A stretch of 64,000 nt of DNA from positions 310,001-374,000 of the forward strand of contig NZ_JAPVLQ010000002.1 of the NCBI RefSeq assembly GCF_027158005.1, given 5' to 3'. Below the pieces are notes generated by a model. The model was not told the DNA's origin and searched no databases. It saw nothing but the letters and a program-made list of their open reading frames with translations. This document shows, piece by piece, positions 1 through 8,672 of this stretch (position 1 is its first letter; each line of letters opens with the position of its first letter). Origin of the DNA: Rhodococcus sp. H36-A4 (GTDB taxonomy: Bacteria > Actinomycetota > Actinomycetes > Mycobacteriales > Mycobacteriaceae). The position numbers were made by a program, and so were the translations under genes.

Positions 1-172
1 GCCGATCCCAACGGAGATTTCGCCGCCCGTCGTGATCACACCGCGCCAGGTCGAGATCCTTCCGGGGGTGACGATTCCGCTACCGGGCCTCGCTCCGGCG
101 CCGGCGCAGTCGCCCGAATCCGCCACACCACAGACGCCCGAAGAAGAGCTCGAACCTGCTCCGGCTCGGTAG
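1..172 (+). CDS. ponA: C-terminal tail of a penicillin-binding protein (partial, PonA-like)
   Basis: The frame starting at base 2 is open from the window edge to a TAG at 170-172 and encodes about 56 residues. They are rich in Pro, Ala and Glu (for example ...LPGLAPAPAQSPESATPQ...), as in the disordered C-terminal tail of class A penicillin-binding proteins of Mycobacteriales. The next gene is a GT87 membrane protein, and ponA1-GT87 is the conserved order in mycobacteria (Rv0050-Rv0051). Family PonA1 proteins are membrane-anchored transglycosylase/transpeptidases that build peptidoglycan; no catalytic part is visible here. The assignment rests on composition plus synteny. Confidence 0.55.
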   Translation, partial: PIPTEISPPVVITPRQVEILPGVTIPLPGLAPAPAQSPESATPQTPEEELEPAPAR

Positions 173-181
173 CGTGACCGG

Positions 182-1780
182 GTGAGCGACGACAGATCCA
201 TCGAACCCGGAGCCTTCGAACCCGGAGCGAGGAAAGTCGTCGCGAGTCCGGGACCGTTGGCACCCGACCGATCCTCGAACGTGGCCCGAGACCTCCCGGG
301 CGCGAACGACCCGATGACCGCAGAGTTCGCTGCGGTCATCGGTGGGTCGGCGGGCAAGCACGCACTGATCGGCCGCCAGCGATTTCTGACGCCGCTTCGG
401 GTGGTGTTGCTCCTCGCCGTAGTGTTCCTGAGCTTCGGTTGGTTCGCCAAGGCCGGCTGTATTCAACAGGCACCCAACGGAGCAGAGGGATCGCTGGGTC
501 TCGACTGGAGTGGTAGCCGTCAGTACGTTGCAATGTGCTATTCCGACACCGTTCCGTTGTACGGCGCAGAGCGCTTGGACCAGGGCGCCTTCCCGTACAA
601 GAAGTCGTGGGAAGAAGTGGCCGCAGACGGAAGCACGCAGATTCGCTACATGGAGTATCCGGTCCTGTCGGGGATGTATCAGTACGGCTCGATGGTCGTG
701 GCCAAGGCGTGGAGTTCGATCTCCTGGCTGCCGCAGGCGCTCTCGGTGGTGATCTACTTCAACGTCGTCGCGATCGGGTTGGCCCTTGCATGGTTGGTCA
801 CCGTCTGGGCGACAGCGATGTCGGCCGGCCGGCGCATCTGGGATGCGGCGCTCGTGGCAGGTTCACCGCTGGTCATCGTGCACGGTTTTACCAACTTCGA
901 CGCGCTGGCAACAGCTTTCGCCGCCGTGGGAATCTTGGCTTGGGGGAGGAAGCGACCCGTACTGGCCGGTGTCCTGCTCGGTCTCGGCGGCGCGACCAAG
1001 TTGTATCCCCTGCTTCTCTTGGGCCCGCTCCTCGTATTGTGTTGGCGCGCCGGGAAGATGCGCGAATGGTTCCTGACCGCTTCCGCCGCCCTCGGAGCGT
1101 GGCTGGCCGTCAATCTTCCTATTGCACTCCTGTTTCCGAGCGGATGGTCGGAGTTCTTTCGGCTCAACTCCATGCGCGCTGCCGACCCGGATTCGATCTA
1201 CAACGTCATCTCGTCGTTCACCGGATGGACTGGATTCGACGGAACCATGTATCCGGGTGACAAACCGCTGTTCCTCAACGCCGTCACGATGGTGCTGTTC
1301 GTTGCCGTGTGCGCCGGTATTGCCTACATCGCGATGAATGCTCCGATGCGTCCGCGATTGGCACAGTTGAGCTTCCTCGTCGTCGCCGGTTTCCTACTGA
1401 CCAACAAGGTGTGGAGTCCGCAGTACTCACTGTGGCTCGTGCCCCTGGCTGTGCTCGCACTACCGCATCGAAGATTGTTGTTGGCGTGGATGGTGATCGA
1501 CGCCTTCGTCTGGTTCCCCCGGATGTACTACTACCTCGGTGTCGCTGACAAGGGCATCCCGGAGCAATGGTTCACCGCGGCCGTCGTCGTGCGTGACATC
1601 GCCGTGATCGCACTGTGTGCGTTGATAGTTCGGCAGATCTATCGCCCGGACGAGGATCTCGTGAGACTGGGCGGGGTGGACGATCCGGTGGGAGGAGTGC
1701 TCGACCATGCGCCGGATGCGCATCGGGTCACGAAAACCACCGCACCGCAGGCGGTTTCCGTGCCCATGCGCGTGGACTAG
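182..1780 (+). CDS. GT87-family (DUF2029) integral membrane glycosyltransferase-like protein
   Basis: This 532-residue protein has a hydrophilic N-terminus of about 75 residues followed by about 10-12 predicted membrane segments. It has typical GT87/DUF2029 features: an Asp-containing first periplasmic loop after TM1 (CYSDTVPLYG), 'MEYPVLSGMYQY', 'GGATKLYPLLLLGPLL' and 'NKVWSPQYSLWLVPL' near the end. Relatives are polyprenyl-phosphomannose-dependent mannosyltransferases acting on lipoglycans outside the membrane; the acceptor here is unknown. The GTG at 182 lies 9 bases after the ponA stop, suggesting coupling; the in-frame ATG at 314 is an alternative start. By position it corresponds to Rv0051. 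Its TAG overlaps the stop of the opposite gene in the shared palindrome CTAG at 1777-1780. Confidence 0.85.
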   Translation: MSDDRSIEPGAFEPGARKVVASPGPLAPDRSSNVARDLPGANDPMTAEFAAVIGGSAGKHALIGRQRFLTPLRVVLLLAVVFLSFGWFAKAGCIQQAPNGAEGSLGLDWSGSRQYVAMCYSDTVPLYGAERLDQGAFPYKKSWEEVAADGSTQIRYMEYPVLSGMYQYGSMVVAKAWSSISWLPQALSVVIYFNVVAIGLALAWLVTVWATAMSAGRRIWDAALVAGSPLVIVHGFTNFDALATAFAAVGILAWGRKRPVLAGVLLGLGGATKLYPLLLLGPLLVLCWRAGKMREWFLTASAALGAWLAVNLPIALLFPSGWSEFFRLNSMRAADPDSIYNVISSFTGWTGFDGTMYPGDKPLFLNAVTMVLFVAVCAGIAYIAMNAPMRPRLAQLSFLVVAGFLLTNKVWSPQYSLWLVPLAVLALPHRRLLLAWMVIDAFVWFPRMYYYLGVADKGIPEQWFTAAVVVRDIAVIALCALIVRQIYRPDEDLVRLGGVDDPVGGVLDHAPDAHRVTKTTAPQAVSVPMRVD

Positions 1781-3003
1781 ATGTACTTGCCGAGATGCGG
1801 AACTGCTTCGCCTGCGTGCTTGGCGGCGATGCCGTCACCGATGGCCTGAAGCTTCCAGTTTCCACCCTCGCGGTAAACCTTTGCCATGACGAGTCCGGTG
1901 AACGGCATCCCGCCCTGGAGAGTGAAGCGGGCGAGCTCGGTGTTGTTGGTGTCGTCGACGAGGCGGCAGAATGCGTTCTCGACCTGCTCGAAAGTTTGCC
2001 CTCGGTACGAGGTCACCGTGAACACGATCGCGGTTACATTCGCGGGAACACGCGTGAGGTCTACGTTCACTACCTCGTCGTCGCCTTCGCCGGCGCCGGT
2101 CAGGTTGTCGCCCTGATGCAGGATCGACCCATCCTTGGCCTTCAGCTGGCCGTAATACACGACATCTGCCACGTTGCGCCCGGCGAACATGATCGCCGAC
2201 GCGTCCAGGTCGATGTCCCCGCTGCGTCCGCCACCGCCGAAGAAGCCGGTCTTCTTGGGCGCCGCCACCGGGTCCCATCCCAGACCCATCCGGATCTTCG
2301 TCAGCGCGACGCCACCGTCCTTGCGCAGTGTGACCTTTTGACCCTTGGTCAGGCTGACCGGACGGGCCTTCGTCAAACTGACCTCGGATGGGCCGGACGG
2401 CGGTGGTGTCGGTGCGGGCGGGGGTGTGGGTGCAGGAGGAGTCGGTGCGGGAGGAGGAGTCGGGGTTGCCGGTTGCGCGGCGGGAGCGTCGTCGACGGAC
2501 ACACCGTGGTCGGTGACGAGTGCAGCGAAACCGCCGGAGTAGCCCTGTCCTACCGCGCGAACTTTCCAGGTGCCCGAGCGTCGATACACCTCGATTGCGA
2601 TCACGATGGACTCGCTGCTCAGGCCGTCGATGACGTACTTGTACAACACGTTGCCCTGCGCGTCGGCGATGCGAGCAGTGGGCGGTGCGCCTCGGCCGAA
2701 GCTGCTCGACGCGTCGTCGAGGGTGATGACTGCGCGGATCTGTTCGATATCGGCGGGGATTTCGGTCAGTGCGATCGATAACTGTCCGGGTTGTCCGGTG
2801 GCGCCGGGAGCCAGAGAAACACCAGGCCCGGTCGGTTGATTGAAGAAGACGAAGTCCGCGTCGGTGCGGACTTTGCCGTCCCCGGTTACCAGGAGTGCCG
2901 ACAGGTCGGCAGGAGCGCTGAGCTGCACGGATACGACCACATTGTTCACGGTGATCGGACCGTTTTGTCCCTTCGCCAAGGGCTGACCGGCTGGAGCAGA
3001 CAA
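1777..3003 (-). CDS. Double TerD-domain protein (tellurium-resistance family)
   Basis: The 408-residue protein contains two TerD (calcium-binding stress protein) domains. The first spans about residues 1-170 (DADFVFFNQPTGPGVSL, GTWKVRAVGQGYSGG). The second spans about 205-405 (VSLTKGQKVTLRK, MGLGWDPV, DIDLDASAIMF, GEGDDEVVNVDL, WKLQAIGDG). A Pro/Ala/Thr linker at about 170-203 joins them. The second domain keeps the acidic residues that bind Ca2+ in the family; the first lacks the DxDLDAS segment and looks degenerate. The TTG start is preceded by AAGGAC at a 5-base spacing. TerD proteins are cytoplasmic factors in tellurite, phage and envelope-stress responses. It lies on the same strand as the Ter biosynthetic operon upstream. 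Confidence 0.88.
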   Translation of the reverse strand: MSAPAGQPLAKGQNGPITVNNVVVSVQLSAPADLSALLVTGDGKVRTDADFVFFNQPTGPGVSLAPGATGQPGQLSIALTEIPADIEQIRAVITLDDASSSFGRGAPPTARIADAQGNVLYKYVIDGLSSESIVIAIEVYRRSGTWKVRAVGQGYSGGFAALVTDHGVSVDDAPAAQPATPTPPPAPTPPAPTPPPAPTPPPSGPSEVSLTKARPVSLTKGQKVTLRKDGGVALTKIRMGLGWDPVAAPKKTGFFGGGGRSGDIDLDASAIMFAGRNVADVVYYGQLKAKDGSILHQGDNLTGAGEGDDEVVNVDLTRVPANVTAIVFTVTSYRGQTFEQVENAFCRLVDDTNNTELARFTLQGGMPFTGLVMAKVYREGGNWKLQAIGDGIAAKHAGEAVPHLGKYI

Positions 3004-3113
3004 TGTGTGTCCTTTTCGATGAGAGCGGGTCGTGAAGTGCGAACACCAATGTACTGGGTCGAAATGTCCGAATGCTGTGGACGAAGTTCCACCACCGGTG
3101 CCGGTCGCCGGCT

Positions 3114-3890
3114 TCAGTTCTCGGCTGCCAACTCTGCGGCGAGCCTTCGGACTTCCGCGTCCACGTCGGAATCGGAGGCGGGAATGACGCTGACAGTGGA
3201 ACCTGACCGGACCAGGTATCGACCGTCATCGGCGTTGTCCACCCAGTGAAAACCAGCCAAGTTCTTTTCCACTCGATTGTCGGTGGTCTTGCCAGGGCAG
3301 AGAAGGATTTCGCCAGCGCTGGTTCGACGTCGGCCGAGGAGACGGTCGAAGTGCTCCCTGGAGGTCGACCCTGTGGCGCTGTCGAACACGACGGAATTCG
3401 CAGTCGATCGGCCGATCGGAGAAGGCCGCGGAATGTCGATGCGAGGGTTGGTGCCCTTCGGGGATTCGGGCAGTGCGCCCAGCACTCCATTCACCGCTCG
3501 ATACGAGGCGGCCAAGCGAACCGTCACCGGACCGCCAGAGGAATCATCGAGTCCGGGTTGTTGGATCAGCACCACTGCACTGTCGTGTCCGATCGCGGCA
3601 TGGCCACGGATCTTGACGTCGGCGGAGCCGTCGGCTGCACTCGTGCTCCTCGTATGGCCGACGACTTCGATTCGAAGCCGCGGGTCGAGAAGGATCCGTC
3701 CGGCCTCGCGCAGGTCCTCGTCCATCTTAGTCGCGACGCCGATGGACGCCTCGTGGCATTGACGGTGATACTCGGCCGCCGAGCGTGCGGTCGCACGAAT
3801 TTGCAGTGGGAACGGCAATCGATCGCGCCCGAACTGTTCCATCATGACCCGAAATTCGAGGCCGGTCATGCTCCATTCGCGCTCGTTCAC
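3114..3890 (-). CDS. EspG-like type VII secretion chaperone
   Basis: The 258-residue protein opens with W-S-M-TGLEFRVMMEQFGRDRLPFPL, the recognisable start of the EspG family, and follows the family layout with 'EVVGHTR' near residue 80 and 'GRYLVRSGSTVSVIPAS' near the C-terminus. EspG proteins are cytosolic chaperones that bind the helical tip of PE-PPE substrates and keep them soluble for ESX secretion. The GTG start overlaps the stop of the upstream PPE-like gene by 4 bases (GTGA), so the two are translationally coupled and probably partners. No ESX membrane or ATPase component is present in the window. The function is inferred from family and pairing. Confidence 0.8.
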   Translation of the reverse strand: MNEREWSMTGLEFRVMMEQFGRDRLPFPLQIRATARSAAEYHRQCHEASIGVATKMDEDLREAGRILLDPRLRIEVVGHTRSTSAADGSADVKIRGHAAIGHDSAVVLIQQPGLDDSSGGPVTVRLAASYRAVNGVLGALPESPKGTNPRIDIPRPSPIGRSTANSVVFDSATGSTSREHFDRLLGRRRTSAGEILLCPGKTTDNRVEKNLAGFHWVDNADDGRYLVRSGSTVSVIPASDSDVDAEVRRLAAELAAEN

Positions 3891-5371
3891 CCGCCTAGCA
3901 CCGGTGGAACGACAAGTGGGAGCGTGCCGATCAATTCGTCTCCATTGACGGCATCGACCAGGTAGCCGGGCGTCTTGTGGATGTCGTCTGCACCCCCCGG
4001 CCCACCGCGACCTGCGCCAGGCGACATTCCGCCCATTCCAGGGGCACCGGCACGGCCTGCGGCCGTACCCGTCCCTCCGGTCGATCCTTGGCCCCCAGCC
4101 GAGGCACCGCCCTGGCCAGGAGCTCCGAGAACCGAGCCGCCGACTCCGGGGCGACTCAACCCCCCGATGCCCGACCCCGAACCACCCGACCCCGAACCAC
4201 CCGAGCCCGAACTACCCGAGCCAGAACCACCTGAGCCCCCGCCGAACCGAGAACCGGTACCGCCTGAACCACTGCTCCGGGAACCTGAACCCCCGGCACC
4301 TGAACCCCCGGCACCTGAACCGCCGGGACCACCGAGTGGACTGCCGAGCACCGAGCCACCGGGTGAGGACCCCGCTGGTGGTGAGCCGGAGGGGGCATTC
4401 GCCCCTTGCTGTGCCCCGGCCGGACCGGTGGGCGGCTGCGGCGACTGTGGTGCCTCACCGGGCGCCCAATTCGACGCCTCTGTCCCGATGTCCTGAGCAT
4501 CCGATGCAGGAGACCGAAGAGCGCCGCCGTCGGAGGCAGGTGAACCGGTCTGCCCCGAAGCATCATTGCCGGATTCGGGCCCAGTGGCCGATGCGTCTGC
4601 TCGGGGGAAAGGTTGCGCGTTGAAGCCGGGGCCCTTGGTGCCCGGTTGATGCCTGGCGGCATCGCCTGCGCCACCGTCGGTGACCGGGTCGAGCGCGGTC
4701 GGCAGAATCGGAACTTGGTCGTCGGATTGATGTACGACCGGCATGTACACGCTGCGCATGACCTGGCGCGCAGCTTCTTCCGCCTCTTCACGTGCGTGTT
4801 GGGCCTGCTTCAACGCACCGGGCACGATAAAGCCCGGAACGGCGTCGAGCACTTTCTCGAACGGGCCGGTAGCCAGCGGAGGCGGAACGCTCGCCTTGGT
4901 TTGCTGAAGCCCCGTATATGCCTCGAGCAGCTTGTTCGCCACAAGATGTGCAGTCGTTTTCAACTCTGCGGTCGACTTCGTGTACGCGTGAACACCGTCG
5001 ACTGCGGCGGTGGCTGATGGGCCCTGCCAGCTGGTGCTGTTCACCGCGGCCATTGCCTGAGCGAACTGATCGGCGCCCTCGGCTGCATGGGCTCCGATCG
5101 CTCGCCAGTTTTTGGAGGACTCCTCGGCCCGTTCAGGTTGGAACTGTTCGACTTTCCCGAAGATCTCTCCATGCGACATTGCCTCGAACGGGTCGTCGTC
5201 GAACACTGCCTTGGGCTCGTAGCCTCCGCCGTAGGCGTAACTGTCCCGCTCTTGGTAGATGACGGCGCGCGTCAGGTCGCCGAACTCCTGCACCGACATG
5301 TCGCCGAACCCGCTGATGCTCTCGAGTGAGCGCAGGGTCTGCTGCAGTTCTTGCGAGGGATCAGGGCTCAT
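3887..5371 (-). CDS. PPE-like / WXG-type exported protein with Gly-Ser-rich C-terminus
   Basis: The 494-residue protein has a helical N-terminal domain with an SWQGPSA (WXG-type) turn at about residues 114-120, followed by a long helix, as in PPE and related ESX substrates. Residues about 230-330 are low complexity. Residues about 330-455 are dominated by Gly/Ser (GGSGAGG, GSRSSGSGG). The final residues, around GYLVDAVNGDELIGTLPLV, look conserved and structured. It is the probable client of the EspG-like chaperone encoded immediately downstream with a 4-base overlap. A GGAG-type ribosome site precedes the ATG. Unlike mycobacterial PPEs it has no literal Pro-Pro-Glu near the N-terminus. It sits inside the Ter gene island, which is unusual. 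Confidence 0.72.
   Translation of the reverse strand: MSPDPSQELQQTLRSLESISGFGDMSVQEFGDLTRAVIYQERDSYAYGGGYEPKAVFDDDPFEAMSHGEIFGKVEQFQPERAEESSKNWRAIGAHAAEGADQFAQAMAAVNSTSWQGPSATAAVDGVHAYTKSTAELKTTAHLVANKLLEAYTGLQQTKASVPPPLATGPFEKVLDAVPGFIVPGALKQAQHAREEAEEAARQVMRSVYMPVVHQSDDQVPILPTALDPVTDGGAGDAARHQPGTKGPGFNAQPFPRADASATGPESGNDASGQTGSPASDGGALRSPASDAQDIGTEASNWAPGEAPQSPQPPTGPAGAQQGANAPSGSPPAGSSPGGSVLGSPLGGPGGSGAGGSGAGGSGSRSSGSGGTGSRFGGGSGGSGSGSSGSGGSGSGGSGSGIGGLSRPGVGGSVLGAPGQGGASAGGQGSTGGTGTAAGRAGAPGMGGMSPGAGRGGPGGADDIHKTPGYLVDAVNGDELIGTLPLVVPPVLGG
4165..4335 (-). repeat. Low-complexity coding repeats in the PPE-like gene
   Basis: On the plus strand the stretch reads as imperfect tandem units such as CCCGAACCACCCGAG and GAACCCCCGGCACCT. 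On the coding strand these give Gly/Ser-rich peptide repeats (SGSGGSGSG and GAGGSGAGG types). The repeats are short and degenerate, fit a flexible linker, and are a likely site of length variation between strains. Confidence 0.6.
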
Positions 5372-5499
5372 GCCTGATGCTCCGGATCATGAGTCGGCGT
5401 AGAACCCGATTCTGCGGATCTGACACGATTTGCGCCCGTCCAGGGCCTACCTTGCGAGCCCGTGCTTCCCCAGCCCATGCCTGTACCCCCGTGTGTGCG

Positions 5500-6348
5500 T
5501 CAACCCCTTGCCTTGTTCGACGCAGCGGACGCACGGATGGTTCCATCGACTTCTCGAGCCGACTCGGCATGCAGCCAGGTGAGAATCTCCTCGCCCGCGA
5601 GCCCACCCGCCGCCGTCGTGACCACCAACCCGTCGTGCCGAAAGTTTTTCGCCTCCAACTCGCCGTGCCGCGGCCTGATGGACCGGTCGGCGGCGATGAG
5701 CATCTCTGCATCGAGTGCGCCGTCACCCGCAGCAAGCGTGAGGGCCCCGTCGTCGAGAATGCCGTCGTCGATGCAGCGGGTGAGAACTTCGGCGACGGCG
5801 CGACTCTTGCAGACGACGTCGGGCATCGTGTAAATCTTGCGGCCCTGTTGCGAGACGTTCCATCCACGCGCGGCGCACCACGAAGACCAGTCCGCGAGGA
5901 ATTCAGGCGGAACCGCTGTGGGCTCGACGACGAGGTAGCAGAAGAGGTCGTCCGCAGTCCGACGCTTGAGAACCCAGTCGCCGCGGGTTCGACGCGTCAG
6001 TTCCTCACGGACTCCGTCGAGATCGATGTCCGAGAAACTGGAACGCCATGCACGGTCGGGTTCACCGTCGACGAGGATGTTGCCGCCGTTGCTCGTGATC
6101 GAGAACCGCCAGGGCGCGCCGGGCAGTGAGATTCGCTGGAATTGCTCGATCGTGCGTGTCGTCGTCGGCACCACGACGGCATCGGCGGTGAGGGTGCGCA
6201 GCGACTCGGCGGCGGTGGTGGTCATGTAGGACAGTGGCGCTCCGTCGAACATTTCGACGCAGACCACGCTGTCGTCGACCTCGAACCCCAGCGCGGCCGC
6301 GGAGAAGATCATCGTACGGTCCAGGTCGACCGCTACGAGGCTGTTCAT
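5500..6348 (-). CDS. HAD-superfamily phosphatase of the Ter biosynthetic module
   Basis: With the start at 6348 the protein has 282 residues and opens MNSLVAVDLDRTMIF. The DLDRT segment is HAD motif I, with Asp8 as expected nucleophile and Asp10 as acid/base. Later segments (TTTRTIEQF, a lysine-containing KSRAVAEVL, and AAGDGALDAEML) fit motifs II, III and IV. The ATG overlaps the stop of the upstream phosphoribosyltransferase gene by 4 bases (ATGA), which fixes this start over the longer open frame. HAD phosphatases are part of the predicted Ter-associated pathway thought to make a nucleoside-like compound (Anantharaman, Iyer and Aravind). Substrate unknown. Confidence 0.82.
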   Translation of the reverse strand: MNSLVAVDLDRTMIFSAAALGFEVDDSVVCVEMFDGAPLSYMTTTAAESLRTLTADAVVVPTTTRTIEQFQRISLPGAPWRFSITSNGGNILVDGEPDRAWRSSFSDIDLDGVREELTRRTRGDWVLKRRTADDLFCYLVVEPTAVPPEFLADWSSWCAARGWNVSQQGRKIYTMPDVVCKSRAVAEVLTRCIDDGILDDGALTLAAGDGALDAEMLIAADRSIRPRHGELEAKNFRHDGLVVTTAAGGLAGEEILTWLHAESAREVDGTIRASAASNKARG

Positions 6349-8672
6349 GTGACATCCTTGATCAGGCCCATGCACGAATATGCCAGGTCGGGCACCTCGA
6401 TCACCGGAACATCTCTGGCGGCAGCCAACATTCGGATGTGTCGGTGCTCGGGGGCATCGAGTTCGCGCACGAGAATCCGCCATGGAATTCGACGGAGAAG
6501 TACTCGCGTGGTTTCCCCTACACCGGGTTTGACGAAATTTACATGTGAGATCCCGAACTCTTCACGGACCTTCTCCACCGAAGCCCATCCGGTCCATGTC
6601 GGGGTGCGATCCGAGTTCGATACTGCGGTGACCGAGCGGGCAACGTCCTCGCGCACCGAGTCGAATTGTGCTGACACGGTGTCGAGCAGATGATTGGACA
6701 CGTCGTCCGGTGCAAGGTCGGCGTAGTACTTGGCGCCGTGAAATTCGCCGTCGTCGATCAGGTCGCGGTTGAGGACCGTCCGGGAGACGAGACCGGAGAC
6801 CGTCGAATTGAGGCAAGCAGATGCGATGAGGAAGTCATCACGCGTGCCGTAGGTCCGCGCGCAGTGGCCAGGGTCGGCCAGAACTGCGAGATCGCTGTTG
6901 AATTCTGCGCCCTCGAATGCTGTTAGCGCAGCCGTCAATTCGCTGGCGATGGCACCCTTTCCCGTCCAGCCGTCTACGAAGACGACCGACCGGGGATCAT
7001 GATTGTCCGCGAGGTATTTCAGTGCGACAGTATCGATTCCACGGTCACGGACGATCGAGAGGGCGTAGTGCGGCAGTTCGAGTCCATGCGCGTGGTGTGC
7101 CCAGCGGCGCATCAGTATCCCGATCGGTGTGCCGGCTCGAGCCAACGATGCGAGAACGATGTCGTGCCCGCGCTCGGCCAGAACGAGTTCGGTGACGGTA
7201 CCGACTGCGACTGCTAGTCGAGAAGCACTGTCCTGCAGAACTTCTTCGAACAATTCTCGGTACGCGAGATCGGGCTGAAACTCTACGGGCAGCGATTCGG
7301 CGTAGTGCGCTGTGCCGGCTTGAATTCGTTTCTCTCGCTCACCGACATCGGCTTCGAGCTCTACCCCCGAGAGGTCCTTGAGCAGCCACGTCACCTCGCC
7401 AGGGGCGTAGGAGCCGAATGCGGGCCCGGTGAGGGGCACCGCGCGACGCGACACCGCGAGGGCTACCGGATCGGCACCGGTGATGACGACCACGAGGACA
7501 TCGGAGCCGGAAGCGGCGAGAGTGCGAGCGGCACCACCTTCGCCGAACAGACGGTCGGTGTCCGCAGGCTCGTCGACCACGAGAATCAGCAACGCATTCT
7601 CGGGACCGTCCGCGTTGTAGACGTACCGAGCCTCGAGTTCGCCGTTCTCCGGCGCCAGAAACTGGAAGCCACGACGCAACGGATAATTCGGTGTATCGAG
7701 TACGTAAGCCGGTGACCGAGTGGTGGTTTGGAACAATGCCGGATGACCACCCGCACGGAGAATCAACGCGAGGCGAAGCGGCAAGTACATCAATTCTTCG
7801 TGGCCGAGGACCACTACGGGCCTGCCGACGGGCACGACGGTCTCGACGCGGGCGGCAACGTGAGCGATCGCGTTCTCGAAGGCCGGAGTGTCGAAGGAAA
7901 GGAAGCCGTGACGGCCGCCGTCGGGAACGGTTGCGGGCCACTCCACATCGAGGCGGGCCACGGTGCCCGCAGTCTCCGCGGCGGGATTGAATGTCGGGTC
8001 CGGTAGTCCGGTCACATCACCGACGAGTCCTTCGGCCAGTTCGACGCTGCCCTGCGCGAGGCTGACACTGACGATGGTGACGCCGAGTTCGGTCGCGACG
8101 GCTTCTGTCTCGAGAATGTGCTTCTCGCTTCGCATGTCGACGAGCGAGGCGATCACGTAATGTGCACGCGGAGTGACGGCGTGGACGGAGCGGATTGCTT
8201 CGAGTGCCGTTTTCCCGGTGGATATCTCGTCGTCGACCAAGACGAGGGGAAGCGGAACGGCCATGACGTCCGCGGACGTCGGCAGCAGTTTGTGATCCGT
8301 CGCGTGTGAATGACCTTCTTGGAACTCGCCGTACACCTCCAGGCCGGGCACGTCGCGACGCGTCGAATGCAGGTAGGAATACGCGTTGAGTCGCGCCGCC
8401 ACGCCATGTCCCAAACCAGTTGCTGTTTCGGCGAACCCGAGCACGACGACGTCCGATCCACCGACCGCGTCGAGTACGAGCGTCCCGAGCTGGTCGGCTG
8501 CGGCGGTCACGAGTTCGGGGTCGACCGGTATGTGTTTTCCGAGTACCTCCGACACCAACAGATGCGCACGCCTGGGGTTTCGACGCAACCCGGGGCGGAC
8601 GAGTTGCTCTACCGACCACTCCGAGGACGTGCCGGTGCCGGTGACTTTGATGCCGTCGGTCGGGTTGTTCAT
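6345..8672 (-). CDS. Phosphoribosyltransferase-TRSP domain fused to a StiP-family domain
   Basis: This 775-residue protein joins two modules usually encoded as separate Ter-cluster genes. Residues about 25-225 form a phosphoribosyltransferase domain, with the PRPP-binding loop LVLVDDEISTGKT at 144-155. Residues about 235-400 match the TRSP region, with DGGRHGF at 251-257. Residues about 418-775 match the StiP family (formerly called cysteine protease): GSYAPGEVTWLLKD, GTAHYAESLP, SLARAGTPIGILMRR, VFVDGWTGKGAI and LNSTVSGLVSRTVLN. The family has been proposed to act in making a nucleoside-like stress metabolite. The gene overlaps both neighbours by 4 bases, so coordinated expression is likely. 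Confidence 0.85.
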   Translation of the reverse strand: MNNPTDGIKVTGTGTSSEWSVEQLVRPGLRRNPRRAHLLVSEVLGKHIPVDPELVTAAADQLGTLVLDAVGGSDVVVLGFAETATGLGHGVAARLNAYSYLHSTRRDVPGLEVYGEFQEGHSHATDHKLLPTSADVMAVPLPLVLVDDEISTGKTALEAIRSVHAVTPRAHYVIASLVDMRSEKHILETEAVATELGVTIVSVSLAQGSVELAEGLVGDVTGLPDPTFNPAAETAGTVARLDVEWPATVPDGGRHGFLSFDTPAFENAIAHVAARVETVVPVGRPVVVLGHEELMYLPLRLALILRAGGHPALFQTTTRSPAYVLDTPNYPLRRGFQFLAPENGELEARYVYNADGPENALLILVVDEPADTDRLFGEGGAARTLAASGSDVLVVVITGADPVALAVSRRAVPLTGPAFGSYAPGEVTWLLKDLSGVELEADVGEREKRIQAGTAHYAESLPVEFQPDLAYRELFEEVLQDSASRLAVAVGTVTELVLAERGHDIVLASLARAGTPIGILMRRWAHHAHGLELPHYALSIVRDRGIDTVALKYLADNHDPRSVVFVDGWTGKGAIASELTAALTAFEGAEFNSDLAVLADPGHCARTYGTRDDFLIASACLNSTVSGLVSRTVLNRDLIDDGEFHGAKYYADLAPDDVSNHLLDTVSAQFDSVREDVARSVTAVSNSDRTPTWTGWASVEKVREEFGISHVNFVKPGVGETTRVLLRRIPWRILVRELDAPEHRHIRMLAAARDVPVIEVPDLAYSCMGLIKDVT

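Noticed and set aside
1615-2781. 388-residue plus-strand open frame
   Set aside because: It is antisense to the TerD gene with no recognisable motif; GC-rich codon shadow.
1835-3490. 551-residue minus-strand open frame across the double-TerD gene
   Set aside because: Composition is Arg/Ser-rich shadow; the TerD frame on the same strand has clear family motifs.
4165-4335. CRISPR array or mobile repeat
   Set aside because: The units are short, imperfect, without spacers, and fall inside a Gly/Ser-rich coding stretch.
5500-6483. Longer 327-residue start for the HAD phosphatase
   Set aside because: The extra residues overlap the upstream gene and are Arg/Cys-rich; ATG 6348 gives the normal HAD start and an ATGA overlap.
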